Source of the DNA: Tricholomella constricta
Taxonomy: Eukaryota; Basidiomycota; Agaricomycetes; Agaricales; Lyophyllaceae
Direction: 5' to 3'
NCBI GenBank assembly: GCA_013368375.1
Contig: JAACJP010000031.1
Coordinates: 186,001-250,000, forward strand
Length of the DNA stretch: 64,000 nt
The notes under the pieces are model-generated. The model worked only from the letters and a program-made list of their open reading frames with translations. It searched no databases and was not told the origin of the DNA. Positions within the stretch are counted from its first letter, which is position 1. Every line of letters starts with the position of its first letter. The position numbers were made by a program, and so were the translations under genes. Positions 22,034 through 32,700 of the stretch are shown piece after piece.

Positions 22034-23439
22034 CTTGCCCGTACGGGTGTGCTCAGCTCTCGAAGTCCCGATTGCAACACTATTTCCATTTCCATTTTCA
22101 TAAGTATCCCGAGAGCAGTTTATTTAGAGTATTTCTTTCCATAGATGCTCTTGCCGCTTGTCTCGTGCCGTGAGCAACCAATGTGGCACAGTACCTTGAG
22201 CCTTGGACTTTTTGAGATGCAATACAGTGACAAGAACTCTTACAGATCATTCATTGGCCTAGATAACCATCACATATTGTATTTCACTGATTTAGTAACA
22301 AAGTCTCCGTAGGCGGGTTGCAGGTTAGGAAAGGGCAATGGAATGGGCGGGGTCGACGACAGGGAAGCGTGGGTGATGGCAAGGTTACCGAGGGAAGTGA
22401 TGAACACGTAATTTCTCATCGCCGCTGTGTTCGAACTCGCCTTTCTGGAGCCTTCAAAAAAGGCGGGTTGAATGGGCATGATGGTCGTATAATGGTGAAA
22501 GCGCTGTGACGTGACGTCCCGCCATTTGCGAGGGCGCGTGGCTCCCGTTTAGGACACGGATCTAAATATAAATAATTGCCTTTTCAAGGATTAAGGTTTG
22601 GGGCGAAATTTCAAAAGCGCCCAAAAGCGTGCAGCGCTTTGTTTATATTTGCTGTGCATTGATGCCAGGTCACCCGTCACGGTCAAAGTGTGCATTCACC
22701 TAGTAGCTCAGCAGGTGCAGGAATAAAGGTGGCGAGGGGGCCCCGATTTATTACTTTGTACTTAGGATAGTAAGGACCGACATGAGCGGTCGATAAACAG
22801 GGATATTAAATAGAAATACAAAATAAAAAAAGGAGGGGAAGGATACTGGTACGGCAGAGACGACGCAAGCAGCTGTGCGGAACCCTGGTAGGAGAGTCGG
22901 AGTCGATGCGAGCGAAGTGGGGTTGGTATTGGTGTGCTGCTTGGGCTCGCCAGGCAGACGCGGGGGTGCTGGTGTGGTAGATGCGAGGGTGGCGCTAGCG
23001 GAGAGTCAAAGAAGGAGATCGGGAGTGGATTGCTCGACGTGTAGAGCGAGTTTGACCAAGGCCGTGGTCGGTGCTGCGACGAGGAAGCGGCAGCGACAGA
23101 AGGACAAGAGAGAACATTGTAGAGGCGCTTGTGGAGCGGCAGACCGCTCTTCATCGCCATCGTCGTCGTCGTTGAGAGCAGATCTAGAACCGGGTCAGCA
23201 CCTTCTTGAAATTATATTCACGTGCCCTCGATTGTCTCACACAACCATCATGAACCCCCCCGGAAGCCTGTTGCAGGAACTACGAAACGCATCTCAGAAC
23301 TTACGGGTGATCAATAGCGAATTACGAGGTGTCAAGGACACAATCCTCGCCACTGCACACAATAGTCGAATCGTAAGCTCTAACTTGCGGGTTCGGTCAC
23401 CACAGCGTTTGAAGCCGCTGAAAAAGACTGTCAGTCACT

Positions 23440-23466
23440 ATCCATCCGTCCATCCATCCATCCATT
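23440..23466 (+). repeat. CATC tetranucleotide microsatellite
   Basis: Imperfect (CATC)n tract within the intron of the disrupted gene, just after its donor site. A similar tract is at 58336-58356. Confidence 0.7.
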
Positions 23467-23500
23467 CTCTCGTTCCTTGTGTTTGACCTTACATTCCTCA

Positions 23501-23508
23501 GGTACTTG
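23501..23508 (+). repeat. Target-site duplication of the hAT-like element, left copy
   Basis: GGTACTTG, repeated exactly at 35159-35166 on the other side of the element. Confidence 0.9.
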
Positions 23509-23875
23509 TAGTGATTGTCACGGGGAACCCTGGGGTTTTCCAGGGCTACCCGTACCCATACCCTTAGAAACCCGTACCCGCGACGAGGGGTAAGGGTTTT
23601 GGCGGGTATGGGTAGGGGTTCTTACGGGTTCTGCGGGTTAAGAAACCCCCGACGGGTCTCTAAATAAACAGAAGAAGTTCGTCCCAATCTGGCTTCATCA
23701 CATGATCACGTGCCATTGTTTAGGTGTTTGGTCTTGAGACGAAACACGTAAACGCGCTTTGCTTAACGGCACATGGGTGGCTGGGTACATTCATCCTAGC
23801 CCTTCTTCAACATGTCACCAGCAGTAACAGGCAGTTAGTCATCTGAACCATTTGCAAGTTGCTGTACAAAATTTC

Positions 23876-24369
23876 TGTTAGAATATCTATAGTTATACAC
23901 TCAGTGTTTATACGCGGCGGGGCGGTCAAACGACTAATATATTCACCTATAGTTATACACTAAAGGTATTCAGTAAGCAAAGCGAAATGAAAAGGACTAA
24001 GTATCAGCTCACCTCAGTGTTTGTACACGGCGGGGCGGTCAAACGACTGAGGGGAGACTTCGAAAAGTATCTGAATATAAGTGCAATAGCTAGAAGATCT
24101 AAACTACAAGTAGATAGACAAAAAGGAGGCTCTCAAGGAGAACAGTGAGTAAATGGAATAGCATGGGATAACGAGCCACTAGGCTCGTTGTAACACTAGT
24201 ACAGTATGGTAGGGAAACAACAAAAAGAAAAAAAAACACCGGACATACTTGTGGCGTTGTAAGTTCCGCGCGTCGGCGGTGCGCGTGGACGGTGCACGTC
24301 AGGGTTGGAGTTATTTGCCCGCAGCGCGCGCGTGCGCGTCGAGGCTGTCCTATCTTGGACAATTTAACA
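23876..24369 (-). repeat. Copia 1 3' LTR
   Basis: 494 bp, intact, starting TGTTAGAATATC and ending CAATTTAACA in plus orientation. It contains an internal repeat of GGCGGGGCGGTCAAACGACT. Confidence 0.95.
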
Positions 24370-24381
24370 CTCCCCCTCAAG
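24370..24381 (-). promoter_or_regulatory. Copia 1 polypurine tract
   Basis: Reading the minus strand, TTGAGGGGGAG abuts the 3' LTR. This is the usual plus-strand DNA priming site. Confidence 0.7.
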
Positions 24382-27300
24382 ATAGGGGGAGTCCGAGTTC
24401 TGCCGCAAAGTGCTTAACTTTGGCAGAGGGGAGCGCCTTGGTGAAGGTGTCGGCAATCATTTCGTTGGTTGGGCAGTAGATAAGACGAATTGAGCCGCGT
24501 TCGACGATCCAGCGGATGAAATAGAAGCGCACGTCGATGTGCTTCGAGCGTGCGTGATATTGGTGGTCCTTGGTAAGCGCGATGGCGGATTGGTTGTCGG
24601 AGAAAAGGGTGGTCGCTTCGAGCGTCGTGTCGAAGATTTCGGTGACTAGGGAGCGCAGCCAGAGCGCCTCTTTCGCGGCGTGCGTCGCGGCGACGTATTC
24701 GGCCTCTGTGGTTGAAAGCGCGATGATCTCCTGGCGCTTCGCGCTCCAGGAAATAGCGCCACCATACAAAATAAAAGCGTACCCTGAGATGGCGTGCCGA
24801 TCTTCGGCCATGCTGCCATCCGCATCCGCATATCCCACCAATTCCTTCGTATTTCCGCCATATACCAGCCATAAATCCCTCGTGCCCTTCAAGTACCGAA
24901 ATATTTGTTTCACGACTTCCCAATGTGCGGGTCCAGGCTTCGTGGAGAAGCGCGATACGGTCTGGACAGCGAATGCTATATCGGGGCGGGTTCCGAGCGC
25001 TGCGTACATAAGGGATCCGACGGCTTCGTGGTAGGGGATGTCGCGCATCTGCGCGAATTCGGCGGTGGTCGACGGACATTGCGCGGAAGAGAGGCGGACA
25101 TTCGTGTCCATAGGGATAGAGACGGGCTTCAAATCTTGAAAGCCGTAGCGACGGATAATTGAGTCAAGGTATGAGCGTTGAGAGAGGGAGATTGAGCGAC
25201 GGTCTCGGTCGCGTTTGATTTCGATCCCGAGGAGCCAGTGCAATTCTCCGAGATCTGTGATCTCCACGTGTTCGGCGATCAAACGCTTGAACTTCGTGAT
25301 CTCGGAGATGGAGGTGGCTGCAATGGTGCAGTCGTCGACGTGCACCAACACAATAATCAAGCTGTTCCCGACGCGCCGATAGAAAACGGACCTGTCGACT
25401 TCGCACCTGGAAAACCCTAGCTTGTCCATCATTATCTCCACAAGTCGTTGGTACCACCGCCGGCCCGATTGTTTCAACCCGTATAGAGTCTTCAAAAGCC
25501 GGCAGACTTTGTGCGGCGCGGCGCCGTCGCCATAACCAGGAGGCTGCCTCATGTAAATTATCTCCGAGGCGGTGAGTATACCATTCAGGTAAGCTCCTTT
25601 GATGTCAATTTGGTGCAACTCGAAGTTTCCAGAAGCGGCCATAGCAAGGACAAGGCGGATGGATGCGAGCTTGGCGACGGGCGCGTAGGTGTCGAAATAA
25701 TCGACGCCAGGTACCTGTGAAAAACCTTGCGTGACAAGGCGTGCCTTGTAGCGTATCACATTTCCTGCTGCATCTTTCTTCGCCCTGAAGACCCACTTGG
25801 AGCCGACGATGTTTGCACCCGGGGGCACGTCTGTGAGTACCCAAGTTCCCGCTTGTTTGAGGACAGACAACTCATCATGGATGGCCTGCTCCCAAAGCGG
25901 CCAGTCTGTACGACGCTTCGCCTCAGTGAGTGTTCGGGGCTCCAGCGCTTCCGCTTTACTGATCTGTGCCAGCATCGCGTACTCTTCAGCGAAATCCGCT
26001 GCCATCATCCAGTCGGCCATTCCCTCCCCCTCAAGTATCAGATTCTGAGCTTCTTCGACAATGGGAGGAGGTAATTGTACACCGCGTGCGACGCTTGCAT
26101 CGGAGGGGCGTGCTGACTGAACACCATGTCCATCCAGGAGGTCACGGACGCGCTGACTTGGCTTTCGCACTCGACGACTTCGCGCGGCTATTTCTTCCGC
26201 AGCTTCATCATCGCTGGATTCAGGATCATTTGGAGGTGGTGTGGGGGCGCGCGCCAGTGTGGGTGCGTTGGGATTTAATGCTGGAGGGGCAGGGGGATGA
26301 TCTTCGATAGGTGCGTCAGATTTCATCTCGATAAACTGCCACTCCTCCCCCTCGAGACGAGAAGCTGATGCTGCCGTCTTGTCGTAGTATAGGTTGCGCT
26401 CAGAGGTCACGGTTCGCCTGTCTGGCCAGTATACGCAAACACCATTGCTCTGCTCGTCGATTCCGAGCCAGCGGCCTTCTCGAACACGTCCTCCGAGTTT
26501 ATCGCCACCCTCAATGCGCACCCAGACCTTTTCCCCCCATTCTCGGACTTCCCTTAAGTCCGGCTTCTTTCCGAACAACGCCTCGTACGGCATCTTCTCA
26601 TCCACGGCCTTCGTAGATGTTCGGTTCATCAACCACATGACATGGCGTGCGCATTCGCCCCAGAGGGTTTTCGGGAGTCCACTGGCATGTAGGAGAGTGC
26701 GAATGTGTTCGACGATGGTGCGGTTTCGGCGCTCTGCGACACCATTGTGCTGAGGGGTGTCGTGCACGGTGAGTTTCTGTGATGTACCCTTCGACTTCAA
26801 GTATGTGACAAATTCTTTTCCAAGGTATTCGCCACCGCGGTCTGAGTGGAGCACGCGTATCTTTGCATCGTGATGCGTGGCGCACCACGCTTCAAAATCC
26901 TTGTAGGCTGTCGGGGCTTCATCTTTGGTGCGCAGCAGCTGGAGGTACGTGAACCGCATGCTATCATCGGTAAAGGTGATGTAGTAACGCCTTCCTCCCT
27001 TCGTTTGAACAGGCGCTGGTCCCCAGAGGTCGCTGTGGACCTCGCCGCCGAAGACTGTGGCGCGCGCGCCCTCGCGCGCTTTCAGGATCGGCTTCCTGGT
27101 GGCCTTGGCGTAGACACAAGATTCGCAGAAGAACGGGTTTCCCGAGGACGACGGCTCGAGTTTGACACCCGTTACAAAGCCGTCGGCGACGAGCTTTCGT
27201 GCGATTGCTGGGGAGATATGTCCCATGCGACGGTGGAATTGATCCACGGTGAGTGTTTCTACGGCTGCATTTGCAGTGTCGCATTCATGCGCGACACGGT

Positions 27301-28195
27301 ACAGGCCAGCCCTCGTCTTTGGGATCTCGCTGACGGTCTCGCCATCGGGATCTCGGATAACGCACTTCCCACCAGCAAAGGTAGCGGAAAAGCCAAGCTC
27401 GTCGAGATGCCCGATCGATACAAGCGTGTACCCAACCTCAGGAGAATATAGTACCTCCGTGAGTTTCAGCTGTGACATTTCGACGCCATTAGGTACATCG
27501 ATCAACAGCTCGCCTTTCCCCACAGCACTAAACTGTTGATTATTTGCTGCTCGGAAAGGCCTGGGGGGGATCTCTGTGTAGTTGTCGAGATCCTCGCGGT
27601 ACGGGGAGATGTGGCGTGTGCAGCCGGAGTCGTATACTTCGCTGCGTGGTGAGTTGTCCTTGGGGGCGTCCGAACTCGCGCTTACTTGCGCAGCGACCTC
27701 AGGGCTATTGCGAGCAAGCCAGGCCTCAACGAGCGCGTCAAGATCCCGGTCAATATCCTCGCCGTCCGAGTCAAGGACAATATAGTCATTTAACTCGAAC
27801 ATACCAAGCCCGTCGTCGTTGTCGTCCCACAGGCTCCCAAGGTCGTCCTCAGAGACCTCGGAGAACCAATCACTCCCACTATCATCACCATCGCCTTCCC
27901 CACAACCAAATTCACTGGACGAGTCCGAAACGGTCTGCAGCGCAGGCAGACTGTCTTCGTCGGAGGTGTATCCCCCAACGCTTTGCGCCGCAAAAGCTCC
28001 CTCGCCTTCGTAATCTGATTCGACGGCGGCGGTTGGCTGCGCCACCACCTCTTCCCTTGTCGTTAGTCGGCGATTTTGGGGGCTTTGGGCATTTGTCCTT
28101 GAAGTGGTCAAGGCTTCCGCAATTCCAGCACGCGCCGCGCGGCTTGCGCTCGCGTTCCTTCCCCTTCCACTTTGGGTTCGCCTTCCCTGGCGCAA
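24377..28195 (-). CDS. pol: Copia 1 pol polyprotein (protease, integrase, RT, RNase H)
   Basis: The open frame is uninterrupted for 1272 codons. In order it shows: an aspartic protease motif YDSGCTRHISP (about residue 190); GAG-pre-integrase HRRMGHISP and FCESCVYAKATRKP; integrase core with HSDLWGPAP, FTDD, HSDRGGEYLG and PQHNGVAERRNRTI; reverse transcriptase with GSKWVFRAKKDAAG, ARLVTQGFSQVPGVDY, QIDIKGAYLNG, LYGLKQSGRRWY and the active-site HVDD; RNase H with YADADGS, SAKRQEIIALSTTEAEYVAA, FSDNQSAI and HARSKHIDVRFYF. All catalytic residues look present. It overlaps gag by 284 nt in the +1 frame. The true N-terminus is probably reached by frameshift from gag or marks a 1-nt lesion; the first 50 or so codons of this ORF overlap the gag zinc-knuckle region. 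Confidence 0.95.
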   Translation of the reverse strand: MRQGRRTQSGRGRNASASRAARAGIAEALTTSRTNAQSPQNRRLTTREEVVAQPTAAVESDYEGEGAFAAQSVGGYTSDEDSLPALQTVSDSSSEFGCGEGDGDDSGSDWFSEVSEDDLGSLWDDNDDGLGMFELNDYIVLDSDGEDIDRDLDALVEAWLARNSPEVAAQVSASSDAPKDNSPRSEVYDSGCTRHISPYREDLDNYTEIPPRPFRAANNQQFSAVGKGELLIDVPNGVEMSQLKLTEVLYSPEVGYTLVSIGHLDELGFSATFAGGKCVIRDPDGETVSEIPKTRAGLYRVAHECDTANAAVETLTVDQFHRRMGHISPAIARKLVADGFVTGVKLEPSSSGNPFFCESCVYAKATRKPILKAREGARATVFGGEVHSDLWGPAPVQTKGGRRYYITFTDDSMRFTYLQLLRTKDEAPTAYKDFEAWCATHHDAKIRVLHSDRGGEYLGKEFVTYLKSKGTSQKLTVHDTPQHNGVAERRNRTIVEHIRTLLHASGLPKTLWGECARHVMWLMNRTSTKAVDEKMPYEALFGKKPDLREVREWGEKVWVRIEGGDKLGGRVREGRWLGIDEQSNGVCVYWPDRRTVTSERNLYYDKTAASASRLEGEEWQFIEMKSDAPIEDHPPAPPALNPNAPTLARAPTPPPNDPESSDDEAAEEIAARSRRVRKPSQRVRDLLDGHGVQSARPSDASVARGVQLPPPIVEEAQNLILEGEGMADWMMAADFAEEYAMLAQISKAEALEPRTLTEAKRRTDWPLWEQAIHDELSVLKQAGTWVLTDVPPGANIVGSKWVFRAKKDAAGNVIRYKARLVTQGFSQVPGVDYFDTYAPVAKLASIRLVLAMAASGNFELHQIDIKGAYLNGILTASEIIYMRQPPGYGDGAAPHKVCRLLKTLYGLKQSGRRWYQRLVEIMMDKLGFSRCEVDRSVFYRRVGNSLIIVLVHVDDCTIAATSISEITKFKRLIAEHVEITDLGELHWLLGIEIKRDRDRRSISLSQRSYLDSIIRRYGFQDLKPVSIPMDTNVRLSSAQCPSTTAEFAQMRDIPYHEAVGSLMYAALGTRPDIAFAVQTVSRFSTKPGPAHWEVVKQIFRYLKGTRDLWLVYGGNTKELVGYADADGSMAEDRHAISGYAFILYGGAISWSAKRQEIIALSTTEAEYVAATHAAKEALWLRSLVTEIFDTTLEATTLFSDNQSAIALTKDHQYHARSKHIDVRFYFIRWIVERGSIRLIYCPTNEMIADTFTKALPSAKVKHFAAELGLPLS

Positions 28196-28898
28196 ACGCC
28201 ATCGCCTCGTCGCGTTCGCCTTCCTTTGGCTTCACGGATGCGCGACGCGTTTGTTGCGCGCGCTGGCGATCAGACTCCTCGCAGATCATCGAGATCAGTG
28301 CGTCTGGCGCAATCGTCTTCGAAGCGGCGTACTGCCTGGCGCCGGCAAGTTGTCCAGAGGCGAAATTGGAGAGGGAAATGGGGAGGGAGGATAGGATGGT
28401 GGAACGATAGTTGCTGTCGCTAATTTCGACGCCAACGGTCGCGAGCTTCTCATACTGCATGGCAAGAGCATCGAGAAAATCGTGAACGTCGCCCTTGTCG
28501 GGGCATTTGGACTCTAGGAACTTGGTACGAAGTTCCGTCTGTGCGTAAGCACCTTTGTCCGTGTATTCCGCTACAATAGCATCCCAGCGTTCTTTCACAG
28601 TCGGCTTCTTGTGGATGCGCATCAGCGCGGAGTCAGGAATTTTCTGGGTTAACAGGGACTTCGCCGAGCATTCGTCCTTCTCCCATTTGGCAATTTCAAT
28701 CTCCTGGGCAGCTGTAGCAGTCGCCCCGTCCGGGATCACGATGCGCGCGGTAGCGCCGCTGTAGTGGCCCCAGAAACCCTTGGCCTGGACGGCGTCCTTG
28801 AAGCGGATGGAGAAGATTGCCCAGTTAATGCCCGAAGCCTCTAGCTTCGGAATCGACGACGGGAGAGTATCAGCGAGGGTGCTAGCGTTGGTAGACAT
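27912..28898 (-). CDS. gag: Copia 1 gag polyprotein
   Basis: It begins MSTNASTLADTLPSSIPKLE and shows the UBN2-type Copia capsid fold: NWAIFSIRFKDAVQAKGFWG, EWEKDECSAKS-like helix, RTKFLESKCPDKGDVHDFL. It ends with a CCHC zinc knuckle (CWNCGSLDHFKDKC) about residue 265. After the knuckle the frame becomes basic and arginine-rich, which looks out of frame. The natural continuation is the pol frame, entered by a +1 shift in the 284-nt overlap. Confidence 0.9.
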   Translation of the reverse strand: MSTNASTLADTLPSSIPKLEASGINWAIFSIRFKDAVQAKGFWGHYSGATARIVIPDGATATAAQEIEIAKWEKDECSAKSLLTQKIPDSALMRIHKKPTVKERWDAIVAEYTDKGAYAQTELRTKFLESKCPDKGDVHDFLDALAMQYEKLATVGVEISDSNYRSTILSSLPISLSNFASGQLAGARQYAASKTIAPDALISMICEESDRQRAQQTRRASVKPKEGERDEAMAFAPGKANPKWKGKERERKPRGACWNCGSLDHFKDKCPKPPKSPTNDKGRGGGAANRRRRIRLRRRGSFCGAKRWGIHLRRRQSACAADRFGLVQ

Positions 28899-28920
28899 AG
28901 GGCAGCAAGCGAGCTGGAGG

Positions 28921-28935
28921 CGGGGCCCAATAACC
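28921..28935 (-). promoter_or_regulatory. Copia 1 primer binding site (candidate)
   Basis: Immediately inside the 5' LTR the minus strand reads GGTTATTGGGCCCCG. It starts with GGTTAT, as in the complement of the initiator tRNA-Met anticodon loop, but then matches only loosely. See the Copia 2 site for a closer match. Confidence 0.5.
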
Positions 28936-29312
28936 TGTTAGAATATCTGTAGTTATACACTCAGTGTTTGTACGCCGCGCGGCGGTCAAACGACTAATAT
29001 ATTCACCTGTAGTTATACACTAAAGGTATTCAGTAAGCAAAGCGAAATGAAAAGGACTAAGTATCAGCTCACCTCAGTGTTTGTACACGGCGGGGCGGTC
29101 AAACGACTGAGGGGAGACTTCGAAAAGTATCTGAATATAAGTGCAATAGCTAGAAGATCTAAACTACAAGTAGATAGACAAAAAGGAGGCTCTCAAGGAG
29201 AACAGTGAGTAAATGGAATAGCATGGGATAACGAGCCACTAGGCTCGTTGTAACACTAGTACAGTATGGTAGGGAAACAACAAAAAGAAAAAAAAACACC
29301 GGACATACTTGT
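28936..29312 (-). repeat. Copia 1 5' LTR, first fragment
   Basis: 377 bp matching the left part of the 3' LTR, ending with CTTGT (29308-29312), the target duplicated by Copia 2. The remaining 117 bp of this LTR are at 34465-34581; 377 + 117 = 494, the full LTR length. Confidence 0.95.
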
Positions 29313-29688
29313 TGTAGATTTAGATAAGCCTCAGGTCTCGACACAATGTGGAAGACGACTATATTGACCTGTAGATTTAGATAAGCTACAGGTAACAATT
29401 AGTAAGTACTTGTGAGATAAGATAAGTAAATTGCTCACCCTCAGGTCTCGACACAATGTGGAAGACGACTGAGGGGGCATTCTGAAAACTGTAAGATATG
29501 TGTATGTAAAATATATAAGGTTCACCGTAAAGACTAGCAAATACGGTGAACGATCGAGGAGTTTGTGCCACGACGCTCTGCGCCGTGGCGTAAGGTATAA
29601 CCGTTCCTAATAAGGTAATTCGCCCGATAAGGAAATGTTGGGCGCTTCACGCGCCGTGTCAGTCTTGGCAAGTCCATCCCGACTAACA
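29313..29688 (-). repeat. Copia 2 3' LTR
   Basis: 376 bp, intact. Internally repetitive, with GATTTAGATAAGC and GGTCTCGACACAATGTGGAAGACGACT-type blocks occurring twice (only partly quoted). Confidence 0.95.
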
Positions 29689-29702
29689 CTCCCCCGGACG
29701 GG
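29689..29702 (-). promoter_or_regulatory. Copia 2 polypurine tract
   Basis: The minus strand reads CCGTCCGGGGGAG directly before the 3' LTR. Confidence 0.6.
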
Positions 29703-29710
29703 AAGACCGA

Positions 29711-32700
29711 TCACTTGAGTTTAAGGAGAGCGACGAAGTGCTCGTGGAGTACGCGCGGAAGAGGCTTGGTGAGGATGTCGGCGATGTTATCAGGGGAAGG
29801 AATGTGGATTAACTCGATGTCCCCGTCGCGCACGCGCTCACGAATATAATGGTGGCGGATGTCGATATGTTTTGCACGTGGGTGTCCTTTCGTAGTCTGT
29901 GTGAGCGCGATAGCAGATGTGTTGTCTCCACGGAGCGTCGCCGGTAGTGCTTGGGGTTGTCCAACTTCAACCAGGAAGTTGTGCATCCAGAGGGCTTGCT
30001 GGGTGGCGCGCGTCATTGCCATGTATTCGGCCTCCGTAGTTGACAACGCGACAGTGGCCTGACGCTTCGACGACCATGACACCGGTCCTCCTGCCATCGT
30101 AAATACGTAGGCACCTGTGGATCGGCGTGTGTCAAGGTCTCCCCCGAAGTCAGCATCGACGAACCCGATAGGCCTTATACCGCCTTCCCCACGTGTGTAG
30201 GTAATGCGGTAATCAAGTGTGCCCTTGACGTACGCGAGGACGTTGAGCATCGCTTTCCAATGTCCCGGACCGGGATTGGTCTGGAAACGAGCGAGTAGGC
30301 CAACGGCGTACGATATGTCAGGGCGCGTCGAGACCTGTGCCCACATGAGGGAACCGAGTAGAGCGCGATAAGGCTTGTCCTTCATGTACTCCTTGTCAGC
30401 TGGTGTTTTCGGCGCTAGAGATTCGTCGAGGCGAACACCAGTGGGTAATGGCGTGGGGTGTGGGTTGCAGTCCTGCATTCTGAAGCGTTCGAGAACGCGT
30501 TCGAGGTAAGTACGTTGTGATAGGGATATCGCACCGGTGGTGGAGTCGCGATCGACGCGCATACCCAGTAGGTACTTCACCTCCCCCATGTCCTTCATCT
30601 CGAAGCATTCCCCCAGTTCCTTCTTCGCTTTCTCTGCTCCCTCCGCTGTCGAGGAAAGCCCGAAGATGTCATCTCCGAATGTGCTTGTGATGGTGACCTC
30701 TTCACCCTCGACTCTCGTCCTAACACAGCTATCCGCCCTCGATCCTCTGTATCCCAGCTCGCTGTAGGCTGTGTCGAGTGTGTGCCACCAGTCGTGGCCG
30801 CCTTGCATCATGCCGTAGAGGGTTTTTAAGAGTAGACATACCATGCCCTCCCCCCCTTTAAACCGGGGCGGCAGGCGCATGTACACCAAGAACTTGTTAA
30901 TGCTGTTAAGGTATGCGGCCACGAAGTCAGCCTGCCAGACGTGAAGTCCGAGGGCAGCGGCGATAGCGGCGCAGATACGGATGGACTCGAGATGTACAAC
31001 CGCAGCATAAGTCTCGCTGTAGTCTTCACCGGGGACCTGGGTGAACCCTTTCGCTACCAGCCGGGCCTTTCGCCTAACGATGTTTCCATCTGCGTCGTGT
31101 TTGTGAGCATATACCCACATGCAATTGATGACCTTTTTCCCCGCTGGTACCGATGACTCCGGTACCAGCTTGAATACACCGCGGTCCTGCAAGACTTTGA
31201 GCTCGGCCTCCATGGGCGCCGCCCACAGATCAGGGCGTCGCATAGCCTCGCCATAGTGCTTTGGGAGGTATTCGTCAGATGATGGGATAGCGTCAAGTGC
31301 AGCAAGGAAAGCGTGCGGTTCATCTGACTCCTCCGACTGTGCCCACTCCTCCCCGGCAGCACGCGCTGCCTCCTCCGTCGCGAGCGTCTCTCTGGCAGCA
31401 ACAATGGCCTCTGTAGCCTTCGCATTTCTCGGGATGCGGCGGTGGGCGATAGGACGGTGGTCAACATCGTCGGTAGCAGTAGGGACGGCTGTGGGAACGG
31501 CGGGTGTGGTAGCTGTAGGAACGGCGGGTGTGGCGTCGTGGAGAGGGCCGTCCGTAATACGGAGTCGTGGGGCGACGGGTTGTGCGGTGTTGAGGATAAG
31601 ACCGGGTACAGTGGGGTTGTCAGAAGGAGAGGCGTCGCTGAGCAGGTTGTGTTCACTGAGATCCAGGTGCGCTCGGTGGCCTGTCCCTTCAACGAAAATT
31701 ACATCACGGCTGGTGACAATTGATCGGGTGCCTTGATCGAATAGCTTATATCCGCCGGATGAATAACCGACCATGACGTACTTAATAGACCGGGGGTCCA
31801 GCTTCGAAACCACCAGCTCCTCGGGAATCTTTGCGAACGCTATGCAACCAAAAGGGCGAAGGTGCGCAATACCTTGCCGCTTGCCGGTCCATGCCTCCTC
31901 GGGGATTAAGCCAGGATGCCTTGACGATGGGATTCGATTTCGGATGTAGATGGCAGTGGCGCATGCTTCTGCCCACAGGTACTTTGGTAGGCCACTCCCG
32001 GCCAGCATGCAGCGAACGCATTCGATGATGGTGCGGATCGTTCTCTCTGCGAGCCCATTTTGGGGGTGTGCGTACGGCGTGTTGACTTCAAGCGTGATCC
32101 CATGGGCGGTACAGTAGTCGGACCACTTCTGATTGATCCATTCGCGACCAGCATCGATGCGGATAACACGGAGTTTGTGCCCTGTCTGACGTTCGGAGCT
32201 AACGTGGTAGTGTTTCAGGGCGTCTAGGGTGGTGTCTGCATCCTTCCGTGACAGGCAGTACCCGTGAAGGTGAGTGCAGCTGCCGTCGACCCCCAGCATG
32301 AGGTACAGGGCACCACCGAGCGACGCTGTAGAGGCCGGGCCCCAAATGTCGAAATGGGCTCGGTGGTTCAAGTCCTTCTCAGGTACGACGACCCCGTCAT
32401 ACGGTCTGGCAGCGTGTTTCCCGTACACGCAACTAGAACAGATCCCCTCGGCCACGGTTCCCCTTTTGATATTCAGCCCGTCCACCAGATCCTTCGACGC
32501 CATCTCCCGGATCTTCGCTATGCCAGCGTGCCCCAGACGTCGGTGCCATACGTCCATCTCTACGGCGGTGCTTTGGGACCGGGCGACCATGGCGTGGGTG
32601 GGCTGTACCCCCGCCACATGTGTGATCTCGAGTTTATAGAGCCCGTTCGTCCCTGTCCCAACCATGAACACCCGTCCCTGCGGATCCGTGAAGTTTGCGC

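Larger units (their letters stand above)
20083..23249. other. 3.2-kb spacer with tandem repeat; no confident gene
   Basis: No ORF here has a recognisable domain. It contains a perfect 95-bp tandem duplication (21844-22033) and one copy of a dispersed 28-bp repeat (21204-21231). A P/S-rich minus-strand ORF (23160-22762) starts 90 bp from the plus-strand disrupted gene and could be a divergent gene, but its composition is uninformative. Confidence 0.45.

Noticed and set aside
22762..23160. 132-codon P/S-rich minus ORF next to the disrupted gene
   Set aside because: Composition-driven open frame; could be a divergent gene but nothing supports it beyond length.
24414..25079. 221-codon minus-strand ORF inside Copia 1 pol
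   Set aside because: A second frame over the RNase H region, caused by high GC and lack of stops.
31054..31692. 212-codon minus-strand ORF inside Copia 2
   Set aside because: Alternate frame of pol; the pol frame carries all motifs.
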